A DNA stretch of 64,000 bases from Oscillatoria nigro-viridis PCC 7112 (GTDB taxonomy: Bacteria; Cyanobacteriota; Cyanobacteriia; Cyanobacteriales; Microcoleaceae), in contig NC_019729.1 of the NCBI RefSeq assembly GCF_000317475.1, positions 5,966,501 through 6,030,500 of the forward strand, in the 5' to 3' direction. A model generated the notes under the pieces. The model did no database searches, was not told the origin of the DNA, and saw nothing but the letters and a program-made list of their open reading frames with translations. The first letter of the stretch is position 1; the number at the start of each line of letters is the position of its first letter. The position numbers were made by a program, and so were the translations under genes. Below, in pieces: positions 1-8,733 of the stretch.

Positions 1-840
1 GATAAGCACAGCGAAGAGAAAGGATAGAGGGAACGCTCTCAATCTTCCATTGCGCTCCTGATATTTTTACCCTAAACCCAATTCGTTTAATGATTGATTC
101 AACTGTTCCAGAACCTATCGAACTTATGGATTCTTCTTTATAGTATTGGTAGTTGACTATTCGGCAGCGATGAGTCTCTAAATAATTACAAAATGTTTTA
201 AATGCTTGTTTTTTCATCTCTTTAAATAGATTGATAACTTCATCTATTTTACCTTGCCACAACATATTTTCTGCTAATTTCAAACGTTTTAGCGAACCTC
301 CTACCTTGTAAAGATTTTCTTTCAGATGATACCAATCTAAGATTTCTTGTCTTTGTTCAGTATCTCCTATTTCTTGAAATATTTTCCAAATTCCCGCATG
401 ACCGTCTCCTAGGCAATACATAGGATGTCGCAATTTTTGGCTATTAGTCCAATCAATTAAATTTTGATTATTTTGAAAAGATGCTCCCGAATAAACATTA
501 TCTAAACAAATGGCTTTATAGTCTTTCCAGTAACAACCCTCGCCTTTGGTGTCGTTGCGTAGCCTGACTTTCCCGCCATCTAATGTAATTTCTTGAACTC
601 CTTGTTTAGATGTAGGTAATTCAAATTCTTGTCGTTTGACTAATCTTTGTAATGTACTATGAGAGACTTTGATTCCGGTGAAAATCTCTAAATCTTTTTC
701 TGCCATTTGATAAGATTCGTTGGCACTAATTAAAAGACAGCATTTTTCCATCATTGGACTGAATTGACTATACGCTTTCAATCCAAAATATTTCGCTTGA
801 TTGTCGGTAATTTCGAGCGAACCGACTATTGATTTTATTT
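1..840 (-). CDS. ISKra4 transposase, catalytic C-terminal frame (partial)
   Basis: An open reverse-strand frame with no proper start codon of its own runs from about 840 off the left edge. Its translation contains KSIVGSLEITDNQAKYFGLK, then LDGGKVRLR, YCLGDGHAGIWKIF and SGTVESIIKRIG, typical of the DDE-type catalytic part of ISKra4 transposases. It lies in the -1 frame relative to the 69-aa frame, and expression most likely needs -1 frameshifting at the T9 run. There is no internal stop in the visible part, so the element may be active. The C-terminus is outside the window. Confidence 0.75.
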
Positions 841-1044
841 TTCTGGGTTTTCCTGTTTGAATTCCTGATACTGCTGAAAAAAAAAGTTACCTAGTTCTGG
901 TCCCACTTCTTCTAGCATTTTCTGACGGAGAGACTTTTCTATGCTATCAAAGCTTTCTAACTCGCTTGGAGCTGTATTTCTGTAAAGAATTTCTGCTGCC
1001 GCTTTTAAGTAGACTTTTAGCTGTTCTTGGTCTGAGGGTGTCAT
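835..1044 (-). CDS. ISKra4 transposase, N-terminal frame (69 aa)
   Basis: This short helical, acidic protein starts MTPSDQEQLKVYLKAAAEIL and is the N-terminal part of an ISKra4-family transposase. Near its 3' end the coding strand carries nine consecutive T (873-885 region) in the zero frame AAC TTT TTT TTT CAG. A -1 slip there avoids the TAA at 835-837 and enters the long downstream frame with no intervening stop. The short product is therefore probably the unshifted form and the functional transposase the fusion. No other role is apparent. Confidence 0.75.
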   Translation of the reverse strand: MTPSDQEQLKVYLKAAAEILYRNTAPSELESFDSIEKSLRQKMLEEVGPELGNFFFQQYQEFKQENPEK

Positions 1045-1181
1045 TTTCTTTACCTCATATTTTTGGGCAATTTTACTAGCTTTTCCATTTTAACCCTTTG
1101 GTGACATATTCGCCAAAGTGAGATGCACCCAGTCGATCGCACATTCGGGTCACCAAAATCCCCGACGCTACCCCACAAATC

Positions 1182-1350
1182 CGCCGGGGGTTGAAACCCC
1201 CGTCTCATAGCGAAAGTCCTCTAAAAGAGGACTGAAAAGCACATTAAATAAACAATCGAGTATTTGCCACCGTAATCGATTATTTGTCACCATTCTTCAG
1301 TCGGTTTCAACCGACTTTAGCTATGAGACAGGGGTTTCAACCCCTGGCGG
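1182..1350. repeat. Inverted pair of about 60-bp palindromic repeats
   Basis: Arm 1 is at 1182-1242 and arm 2 at 1291-1350. The reverse complement of arm 2 matches arm 1 closely over its length (GGGGTTGAAACCCC core, then GTCTCATAGC and a short hairpin stem). Each arm is itself quasi-palindromic. About 48 bp between the arms contain two related GCCACC/GTCACC sequences. A degraded relative lies at 42451-42496, so this is a dispersed family in this genome. The whole 1045-1571 interval has no credible gene. Confidence 0.8.
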
Positions 1351-1571
1351 AATCGCGGAATCGCGGACAAATAAACGACCCCCAGGACAAACCATCGCAC
1401 CCACGGACAAACCATCGGGCCGACGAATAAACGATAAATCCCCGTGGTGTTGCAAATATTGTCGCCCAAATGCAAGAACCCCTACAAAAAACTTGGCATC
1501 GCCAGCCCCAAACAGATGAGTTTCACCGATAATAAATTAATGGATCGCACAATCCCAAATCCCAAATAGCA

Positions 1572-4500
1572 ATGAAGTCAGAACGCGAACAAGCCTATCT
1601 CAACCTGATAAATCAACTGCTAACCTGTCCCAGCGGCGAAGAAGCGGAGGTATTAGAGACTCAGCCGGAATTGCGGGATGATGGCTTGGTGGCGGCAATG
1701 CTAGAAGAGGCAGAGAATCTTAGAAAATTTGGGCAACTAAATAACGCTAATCGGTTGATGAATTGTGCCGGGATACTGCTTGGGATGAATGACAACACCT
1801 CAGTGGCATTCACCCGACAAGCGGAAGCAGAAAGACTGTTTCAACAAGGCAATCAGCAGTATAAAATCAGTCAATTTCGAGAAGCTTTGCATTCTTGGGA
1901 ACAGGCATTAACTATCTGTCGAAAAATCGGAAATCGCCAAGGAGAAGCTAATTGCCTCGGCCATTTGGGCAATGCTTACTATTCCCTAGGGCAATTCCAC
2001 AGGGCGATCGAATTCCTAAAACAGTCTTTAGTGATTAAACGCGAAATAGGCGATCGCCAAGGAGAAGCTGCTTCCCTCGGCAGTTTGGGCAATGCTTGCC
2101 AATCCCTAGGGCAATACCACAGGGCGATCGATTTTCACCAACAGGATTTAGAGATTTCACGGGAAATCGGAAATCGCCACGGAGAAGCTAATTCCCTCGG
2201 CAATGTTGGCAATGCTTATTATTCCCTAGGGTACTACCACAGGGCAATCGCCTTTTACCAACAGTCTTTAGTGATTTCACTGGAAATCGGATATCGCCCA
2301 GGAGAAGCTGCTTCCCTCGGCAATTTGGGGGTTGTTTTCTCTTCACTAGGGCAATACCAGAAGGCGATCGATTTTCAGCAACAGTCTTTAGTGATTAAAC
2401 GGGAAATAAGTGATCGCCAAGGAGAAGCTAATTCCCTCGGGAGTTTGGGCAATGCTTGCAAATCCCTAGGGCAATACCAGAAGGCGATTGATTTTCACCA
2501 ACAGTCTTTAGTGATTTCACGGGAAATAGGTGATCGCCAAGGAGAAGCTACTTTCCTCGGAAGTTTGGGCAATGCTTACCAATCCCTAGGGCAATACCAG
2601 AGGGCGATCGAATTTCACCAACAGTATTTAAAGATTTCACGGGAAATCGGATATCGCCAAGGAGAAGCTGCTTCCCTCGGCAATTTGGGCATTGCTTACG
2701 TTTGCCTAGGGCAATACCAGAGGGCGATCGAATTTCACCAACAGTATTTAGAGATTTCACGGGAAATCGGAGATCGCGTGGGAGAGTCAATCTCTCTCAA
2801 CAATTTGGGATATACTTTCCTAAAAACTCACCAATATGCTGAAGCTGAAACAGCACTTCGCGCCTCGATCGCAATTCATGAAACTCTGCGTTCTGAATTG
2901 GTAAGTAATGACCACAAAGCCTCAATCTTTGAAACCCAAATATCTGCCTATCGCCTGCTGCAACAAGTCCTAATTGCCCAATCTAAATTTGATGAAGCCT
3001 TAGAAATAGCTGAAATGTCGCGCACCCGTGCCTTCGTCGAATTATTGCAACAAACCTTATTAACAACCCCCCCTCAGTCCCCCCCTTATCAAGGGGAGGA
3101 AGAAGAGTTATCTCAATTCCTCCCTCTTAAGCCCCCCCTTAGCAAGGGGGGGTTGGGGGGGTTATCAAGATTTGAGGAAGAAGCAAACCTCTCAAAGCCC
3201 CCCCTTAGCAAGGGGGAGTTGGAGGGGTTATCCATCCCCAAAATCCAACAAATCGCCCGCGAGAGAAACTCTACAATAGTTGAATATTCGATTGTCTCTT
3301 CAGAAATTTACATCTGGGTAATTCAACCAAACGGCAACATCACCCATCGCGCCGCCAACCTCGAACCCCTCAAGCAACAAAACCAAACCCTCAAACAAAT
3401 CATCCTCAAAACCCGCGTCTCCATCGGCACCGATGAAACCGACGACGAAGGCAACAAAATTCAGCTAGAATCCCAGTACAATCGAGACGAAACAGGCGGC
3501 TTTCCCCTATTGCAACTCCTCCATCAAATCCTGATCGAACCAATCATCGACTTGCTGCCCACCGAGGCCAATTCCCCCATCATCTTCATCCCCCACTACG
3601 ACTTATTTTTAGTACCCTTCGCCGCCTTGCAAGATAGCCACAACCGCTACCTAATCGAAAATCATACCATCCTCACCAGCCCATCCATCCAAGTATTAGA
3701 AATCACCCGCGAACATCAAAACCGAGTGCGAGGATTGAGACAAGCCGCCCTAATTGTCGGCGATCCAACCATCGCCCCTAAATTCAACGAAAACCCCTAC
3801 AAACTCCGCCAAATTCCCAGGGCAAAAGAAGCCGCCGAAGCCATTGCCGCAACTTTAGGAACCGAAGCAATTAGCGGAGAAAATGCCACAAAAGTCGCCA
3901 TTTTAGACAGAATGCTAAACACCCGCATCGTCCATTTATCCGCCCACGGACTCCTCGACGATTTCCAAGGTTCCGGCATCCCCGGCGCGATTATTTTAGC
4001 ACCATCAGGAGACACCGACGACGGCGCACTTATTGCCGCAGAAATCCTGCAATTAAAACTCGATTCCGAACTCGTAGTATTAAGCGCGTGCAGCACCGGG
4101 CGCGGTAAAATCACCGGAGATGGAGTCATCGGATTGTCGCGCTGCTTCATCGTCGCCGGAGTCCCCAGCATCATCGTTTCCCTGTGGAATATGGGAGTGA
4201 TATCAGCCAAGTTGCTAATGACTGAATTCTACCAAAATTTAGCACGGGGCGACAATCGAGCAGCCGCCTTGCGGTGTGCTATGCTAACCACAAAAGCTCG
4301 CTTTCCGAGTCCCATAGCTTGGGCTGCATTTACCCTAATTGGCGAAACCGAAACTTTACCGCTGTCAACTGAAAAGAGTGATTTAAGGAGATTAGTAATG
4401 TCACTTCCAGATGATGCCACACCCGAAGAAATTCTGGCGGCTTTCAGTAAGTTATTGAAAATATCCGAGCCGCCATTTGTCAAACAATTATCAGCGATTG

Positions 4501-4763
4501 ATGTTGGTTCGACCGATAATATCAATATTATCGCTCAAACAATCAAGGATTGGTGCGAAACGAAGCCTCAAATAGAAGAGAATTTAGAGAACGAAATTTA
4601 TCAAATGGGTGCGGGTGGTACTGATAGCGATCCACCGGAGGAAATCGTGAGGGAGTTTTACGAAACGCTGAAGGAAAATAAGATTCGACTGGGTTTGTCT
4701 GGGGATTCTGCGGTGGTTGAGACGGATAATTCGGGGACGGAATCGGTTGATCATCCAACATAA
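1572..4763 (+). CDS. TPR-repeat protein with C-terminal CHAT (caspase-like) domain
   Basis: This 1063-aa protein has about eight near-identical 40-aa Gly/Gln-rich TPR units (roughly residues 90-415, core LGNAYxSLGQYQRAIEFHQQ), a linker, and a CHAT domain (about 570-930). CHAT is a caspase-like clan CD peptidase fold. The expected dyad is visible: His792 in LSAHGLL and Cys840 in VVLSACSTGRG. TPR-CHAT proteins are candidate proteases in signalling, programmed cell death or defence, and no substrate is identifiable here. A roughly 130-aa C-terminal extension follows. The linker (about 499-555) is encoded by palindromic DNA repeats listed separately. The ATG at 1572 has no strong ribosome-binding site. 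The next gene downstream on the same strand is a coiled-coil membrane protein. Confidence 0.9.
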   Translation: MKSEREQAYLNLINQLLTCPSGEEAEVLETQPELRDDGLVAAMLEEAENLRKFGQLNNANRLMNCAGILLGMNDNTSVAFTRQAEAERLFQQGNQQYKISQFREALHSWEQALTICRKIGNRQGEANCLGHLGNAYYSLGQFHRAIEFLKQSLVIKREIGDRQGEAASLGSLGNACQSLGQYHRAIDFHQQDLEISREIGNRHGEANSLGNVGNAYYSLGYYHRAIAFYQQSLVISLEIGYRPGEAASLGNLGVVFSSLGQYQKAIDFQQQSLVIKREISDRQGEANSLGSLGNACKSLGQYQKAIDFHQQSLVISREIGDRQGEATFLGSLGNAYQSLGQYQRAIEFHQQYLKISREIGYRQGEAASLGNLGIAYVCLGQYQRAIEFHQQYLEISREIGDRVGESISLNNLGYTFLKTHQYAEAETALRASIAIHETLRSELVSNDHKASIFETQISAYRLLQQVLIAQSKFDEALEIAEMSRTRAFVELLQQTLLTTPPQSPPYQGEEEELSQFLPLKPPLSKGGLGGLSRFEEEANLSKPPLSKGELEGLSIPKIQQIARERNSTIVEYSIVSSEIYIWVIQPNGNITHRAANLEPLKQQNQTLKQIILKTRVSIGTDETDDEGNKIQLESQYNRDETGGFPLLQLLHQILIEPIIDLLPTEANSPIIFIPHYDLFLVPFAALQDSHNRYLIENHTILTSPSIQVLEITREHQNRVRGLRQAALIVGDPTIAPKFNENPYKLRQIPRAKEAAEAIAATLGTEAISGENATKVAILDRMLNTRIVHLSAHGLLDDFQGSGIPGAIILAPSGDTDDGALIAAEILQLKLDSELVVLSACSTGRGKITGDGVIGLSRCFIVAGVPSIIVSLWNMGVISAKLLMTEFYQNLARGDNRAAALRCAMLTTKARFPSPIAWAAFTLIGETETLPLSTEKSDLRRLVMSLPDDATPEEILAAFSKLLKISEPPFVKQLSAIDVGSTDNINIIAQTIKDWCETKPQIEENLENEIYQMGAGGTDSDPPEEIVREFYETLKENKIRLGLSGDSAVVETDNSGTESVDHPT
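3064..3231. repeat. Three hairpin repeats embedded in frame in the CHAT gene
   Basis: Three C-run/CTTA(G/T)CAAG/G-run hairpins lie at 3081-3096, 3132-3152 and 3198-3217, each followed by GG(T/A)-rich sequence. They keep the reading frame open and encode related peptides (SPPYQGEEEELS, PPLSKGGLGGLS, PPLSKGELEGLS) in the linker between the TPR and CHAT parts. The C-run/G-run hairpin is of a type usually found between cyanobacterial genes, so its in-frame occurrence suggests insertion of a repeat into the gene. Confidence 0.8.
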
Positions 4764-4765
4764 AT

Positions 4766-5098
4766 CCCGTAGGGGCGGGTTCACCAACAATCTTTAATGA
4801 GTAGCGACAATCTGCATAAACCCGCCCCACCCAATGACAGAAATGCGATCGCGCATTCCCCCAATTTCTCACAAATTCCATCGCACGCTAATCTCAGAAA
4901 CCCGGTTTCTGACTGTATTTTTCGTACCCAACCCAAATTTGTCTCAGAAACCGGGTTTCTCGCCACTTACCAAAAAGGTCGATCGCACATACCCTAATTT
5001 TATCAAAAAGGTCGATCGTGAATCCGTGGTTGGGTGGGGGCGGGTTTATATAGATTGTTGGTGATAGTTAGATATGGTTGGTGAACCCGCCCCTACGG
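4766..5098. repeat. Long inverted repeat and two AGAAACC(C/G)GGTTTCT palindromes in a gene gap
   Basis: Arms at 4766-4832 and 5031-5098 are inverted copies of one another, both with GTAGGGGCGGGTTCACCAAC and AACCCGCCCC ends. Between them are two 15-bp palindromes (4896-4910 and 4946-4960) of the AGAAACCSGGTTTCT type, which also occurs around 6662 and 6711 and in partial form at 27768 and 33098. The gap between 4764 and 5146 shows no credible gene. A TATAAT at about 5119 may be a -10 box for the next gene. Confidence 0.8.
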
Positions 5099-5146
5099 AA
5101 ATTCGGTTTATTTGACCGGATATAATATTAGTATATTCCACAAGGT

Positions 5147-6631
5147 TTGATTATGACCGAACCACCGCAAATTAAAAATCCCAGCATTACCCTCTATCCT
5201 TTCCACCTGCGGGATGATAGCGACGAAGGCTACGGACAAGTAGCCAGAAATGCTCAATCCTTGTGGGAAAATCTAGCAGATAATGTCGGCAAAGAATTTA
5301 ATATCAACGAACTAAAATCCCTCAGAGACAAGCTAATTTGCTACAAAGACGGGCTGTATTATCCTGACGGCGAACAGGAAAATCTGACTAACGGCAAATT
5401 GCTAATTCCAGATGGTGGAAAAACTCTGAAGTTTCCGCAAATTATTCAGCCAGATCACCATAAACTTGATGGTTCTATCTATGCGCTGCGAATTCACGAC
5501 ACTTACACCGCCGACTTGACATTTTACTATCAAAATGCCACAATAAAAGTAGCGGACTTAACTCGATTAAATCCCCAAGGTTGTCTGTTGCCAAATGCAA
5601 TTCAACCGTCTCTGGGACAAACCTTATTATTATACGCCGAACCAGCAGTTTATGATACTTACCGGAAACTAGCTGACGAATCGGTTAAAGCTTTTGTACA
5701 AGATAAACAACCATCACAAGTAGAGTTTCGCGCGGAGGGAAAGTTATTCGGTAGTCCGATTTTTGAGTATGACAGCCGCGAAGATGATGCGACTAAGCGG
5801 TGTCACTTTCTAGTATGGTTGCAAGAGAATTCCCAAACTTTGAAATTCGCAACGCCGACATTTAACTCTTACTTGATGAATCTGCTGTGCTCTCGCGCTA
5901 AAATCGTATTTGTCTATGGCGAAGCTAGGAAAAAGTATCGCAAAGCACAGCAAATAGTCAGCGAGTTAGAAAAGAAGCTTCCCGAATTCAGTCAAATAGA
6001 AAGGGAACAAGATAGACAAGTTAAGTTGCAGAAGTTAAAGCAATTGCTGGCTGAAATCCGCATCAAAATGTTTGATTGTACTCAGCAGGTGCGGTATTTG
6101 CAAGAAGACAGAAATACCATTGATACTAATGCTGAAAATTATGGTGATGCCTTGACAAAAATTAAAGGTTTGTCCATCCCTGGCGACAATCTGGATTTTT
6201 TGAAGAAGTTTCTAGATTTGGCTGAGAATAAATATCAGCGGCAAATTGAAATAGATTTCAACTACTTAATTGCTAGTCAAGATTTGTTCCAGCAGTCGAT
6301 ATCCACTGTGCGCGGGATGGTGGAAATTGAACAGGTGGAATTGGACAGGGAACAGATGGAATTATACAAGCAAAAGGAAGAAGAGGAGAAAAAGCGCGAT
6401 CGCCAGCTTGAGAATATCATCTTTTTTGTCGGAACTGCGATCGGCGGCGGACAAATCTTTTCCGCCGCCTATCCTCTAATCAAGGATAAACCCATTAAAT
6501 GGCAACCCGATTTTTCTCTACCGCTGCATCCCTTTGCTGCGACAATTCTCTGGAGTCTGCTGTTTGGCTTGCTATTTGGCTTGTTAATGCTGGGTATCGC
6601 CGTGTGGGTAAGGAAAACTTTTCTCCGATAA
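5147..6631 (+). CDS. Unknown protein with coiled coils and two C-terminal TM segments
   Basis: This 494-aa protein was not recognised as a named family. The start is ATG 5147 or the ATG at 5153. The N-terminal about 250 residues look globular. A long charged coiled coil covers about 255-330, and a second heptad stretch ends in a strongly basic/acidic segment (about 390-420). Two hydrophobic segments follow (about 422-444 and 463-487), then a short basic tail, which predicts a membrane anchor at the C-terminus with the bulk in the cytoplasm. It follows the TPR-CHAT gene on the same strand after a repeat-filled 380-bp gap. A shared role (for example as protease target or membrane effector) is only a guess. 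Confidence 0.75.
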   Translation: MIMTEPPQIKNPSITLYPFHLRDDSDEGYGQVARNAQSLWENLADNVGKEFNINELKSLRDKLICYKDGLYYPDGEQENLTNGKLLIPDGGKTLKFPQIIQPDHHKLDGSIYALRIHDTYTADLTFYYQNATIKVADLTRLNPQGCLLPNAIQPSLGQTLLLYAEPAVYDTYRKLADESVKAFVQDKQPSQVEFRAEGKLFGSPIFEYDSREDDATKRCHFLVWLQENSQTLKFATPTFNSYLMNLLCSRAKIVFVYGEARKKYRKAQQIVSELEKKLPEFSQIEREQDRQVKLQKLKQLLAEIRIKMFDCTQQVRYLQEDRNTIDTNAENYGDALTKIKGLSIPGDNLDFLKKFLDLAENKYQRQIEIDFNYLIASQDLFQQSISTVRGMVEIEQVELDREQMELYKQKEEEEKKRDRQLENIIFFVGTAIGGGQIFSAAYPLIKDKPIKWQPDFSLPLHPFAATILWSLLFGLLFGLLMLGIAVWVRKTFLR

Positions 6632-6661
6632 TTTGGATTTATGACTTACGCATAAAACCAA

Positions 6662-6725
6662 AGAAACCGGGTTTTTCCGGGTTTTTGGGCTTTGTAACAA
6701 TATTCTCGGAAAAAACCCGGTTTCT
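6662..6725. terminator. Hairpin between convergent genes
   Basis: AGAAACCGGGTTTTT (6662-6676) is the exact inverse of AAAAACCCGGTTTCT (6711-6725), with a 34-nt loop. It sits between the end of the two-TM gene and the convergent S4 gene, and the T/A tracts inside the stem make it a plausible two-way terminator. It is built from the same palindrome found at 4896 and 4946. Confidence 0.6.
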
Positions 6726-6735
6726 GGGCTATAAA

Positions 6736-7515
6736 TTACAAATATCGAGTTAACTGGACTCGATAGCGTTCCTTCTTAGTAACAGCAACTTCCCCAATTT
6801 CCAATCTTCCTTTGCCCGTAACAGCAATTAAATCTCCCGACTTGACATTATAACTAGCTTGAGTAACGTCTTTCCAGTTAACTCGCACGTCACCGCTGCC
6901 AATTAAATCGGCCATTTTGCTGCGAGACATTGCGAATCCAGCCGAGGCGACAGCATCCAATCTCATGGATGCTTCAACGGTTGTCATTTCTTTCTTTTTG
7001 GGTTCTCTAATTTTGAGTTCGCTCAACTCAATGCGCTGAGTTTTTACAGGAACCGATCGCACTTGCTGCAAACTCATCTCCAAATACTCTACCATCTCCG
7101 GCATGACAATGGCTTGCGCGCCGCGTTCTCCCAAAACAATCACATCGCCAGTTTTCTCCCGGACAATTCCCGTACCCAACATCGCCCCTAAAAAGTCGCG
7201 GTGAGAAGCTGTATCGAACAAGAAATTGCCAGCGATTTCTACCGCAGCAATGCTAACGCTAGCAGAGTCGATCGGGATATCCGATCGCGCGATCGCAATT
7301 CTTTGTCTTTCAGCTTGCGGGTAGCCGCCCCAAGCCACTAATTCCACGTCTGTCAAGCGCTTAAATACCGTCAGAGTGTCCGCCAATTCTGGAGGCGACA
7401 GAAAATCAGTCTGAGTAACTTCCCAAGTTTTAATTGCTTGTTCCGCTTGGTCTAGTGCCCGCGCCACACATTCGCGGTTTTCGATGCCTTTTAACAGTTC
7501 TTCTCTTGGTAACAT
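6736..7515 (-). CDS. Photosystem II S4 domain protein (RNA-binding)
   Basis: This 259-aa protein has the architecture of the cyanobacterial/plastid PSII S4 family: an N-terminal YlmH-like region, then a C-terminal S4 RNA-binding fold (about residues 180-250; MRLDAVASAGFAMSRSKMAD then GDVRVNW). The family name comes from its phylogenetic distribution. A direct role in photosystem II is not shown by sequence, and RNA or ribosome binding is the likely activity. The length is normal for the family. It converges on the preceding gene and is divergent from the methyltransferase. Confidence 0.88.
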   Translation of the reverse strand: MLPREELLKGIENRECVARALDQAEQAIKTWEVTQTDFLSPPELADTLTVFKRLTDVELVAWGGYPQAERQRIAIARSDIPIDSASVSIAAVEIAGNFLFDTASHRDFLGAMLGTGIVREKTGDVIVLGERGAQAIVMPEMVEYLEMSLQQVRSVPVKTQRIELSELKIREPKKKEMTTVEASMRLDAVASAGFAMSRSKMADLIGSGDVRVNWKDVTQASYNVKSGDLIAVTGKGRLEIGEVAVTKKERYRVQLTRYL

Positions 7516-7686
7516 CAGTTAATGCTAGATTCTAATTTGAAATTGCCAAAGCTTGCTGTAACTAAAAAGTCTACTTTTTTAACAGTCGCACTACTTTAAT
7601 TATAGTCTAAAATCATCAAATAACGAGCTTATGATTTTTGTGGATCGCAAAGCTGATATGATGAACATGATTATTGTACCAAATGT

Positions 7687-8733
7687 ATGAAGTCTGCGAG
7701 TTTAAGCAAGGTTAATATTTCAACGCGGTTGCTGTGTCAGGAAGCAGCCGAACCGTTGAAACAAGCCCTACAGGATAAAAGCCTTGTACCCGAGGAAGCA
7801 ACGGCATTACTAACAGCAGACGAGCAACGCGCCATTCCTGCCATCAGCAAAAATAAGGCGTTGATCCAGGAAATTCAGAATCGGGTGCAGGGGTTGCCAT
7901 CTTTCCATTCCCTGCTACAGGGCGATAGCCGAAACTTAATACATATTCCCGATGAAAGCGTACATCTGGTAGTGACATCGCCCCCGTACTGGAATTTAAA
8001 AGAATATCTCAAAAATCTCAACCAGCTTGGCGAAATAGCAGACTACGAAAAGTTTTTGCAGGAGCTCGATCGAGTATGGCAGCAGGTATGGCGGGTTTTA
8101 GTCCCCGGCGGACGGCTGGTGATTGTGGTGGGCGATGTCTGTGTTGCCCGCAGGCGGTTTGGTAGGCACATGGTATTTCCCCTGCACGCGAGTATTCAGG
8201 AACACTGTCGCCATCTGGGATTTGATAACCTCGCACCGATTATCTGGTACAAAATCGCCAATGCTTCCCTGGAAGCAGCGGGGAATGGCGCCAGTTTTCT
8301 CGGCAAACCTTATGAGCCCGGAGGTGTCATCAAAAACGACATCGAATTTATCCTGATGCAGCGCAAACCGGGCGGCTACCGCAGTCCCACCCTCACAGCA
8401 CGGGTATTGTCCGTAATACCGGAAACTCTCCACCGACAGTGGTTTCAACAGATTTGGCAGGATATCAAAGGCGCTTCCACCAAGCAACACCCCGCCCCAT
8501 ATCCTTTGGAACTGGCAGAACGACTGGTGCGGATGTTTTCTTTTGCAGGGGACACGGTACTTGACCCATTTATGGGGACAGGAACAACCTGCGTCGCCGC
8601 CGCCAACTGGGGGCGCAACAGTATCGGGGTAGATGTTGAGCCAACTTACCATCACCTAGCGCTGAAACGGATGCAGGAGACGTATGGCTTGCGCGTTGTC
8701 TATGACAGAACGATGGGGGAGGTTGCTGAATGA
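7687..8733 (+). CDS. Type II DNA methyltransferase, beta-class with SPPY motif
   Basis: This 348-aa methyltransferase carries the catalytic motif IV first (TSPPYW, Ser98-Tyr101) and the AdoMet-binding motif I late (DPFMGTGTT, from Asp293), which is the beta-class order. SPPY is usual for N4-cytosine enzymes, though N6-adenine cannot be excluded. The target-recognition region lies between, about residues 150-260. The stop overlaps the start of the next gene by 4 bp (ATGA), so the pair is translationally coupled and the nuclease downstream is its natural partner. Neighbouring genes are unrelated, which suggests a horizontally acquired cassette. Confidence 0.9.
   Translation: MKSASLSKVNISTRLLCQEAAEPLKQALQDKSLVPEEATALLTADEQRAIPAISKNKALIQEIQNRVQGLPSFHSLLQGDSRNLIHIPDESVHLVVTSPPYWNLKEYLKNLNQLGEIADYEKFLQELDRVWQQVWRVLVPGGRLVIVVGDVCVARRRFGRHMVFPLHASIQEHCRHLGFDNLAPIIWYKIANASLEAAGNGASFLGKPYEPGGVIKNDIEFILMQRKPGGYRSPTLTARVLSVIPETLHRQWFQQIWQDIKGASTKQHPAPYPLELAERLVRMFSFAGDTVLDPFMGTGTTCVAAANWGRNSIGVDVEPTYHHLALKRMQETYGLRVVYDRTMGEVAE

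Larger units (their letters stand above)
1..1110 (-). mobile_element. ISKra4-family insertion sequence, partial at the window's left edge
   Basis: Two reverse-strand reading frames, a short one (835-1044) and a long one running off position 1, together match the two-frame layout of ISKra4-type transposases of cyanobacteria. The right end is not sharply defined. A GGTGACA-type sequence near 1092, which resembles GGTGACAAATAATC read on the reverse strand around 1280, may be a terminal or subterminal repeat. The left end is outside the window, so target duplication cannot be checked. Confidence 0.7.

Noticed and set aside
5111..5124. Promoter at TTGACC with TATAAT near 5119
   Set aside because: The two boxes are only about 3 bp apart, so they cannot serve as -35 and -10 together; only the TATAAT is kept as a weak possibility.
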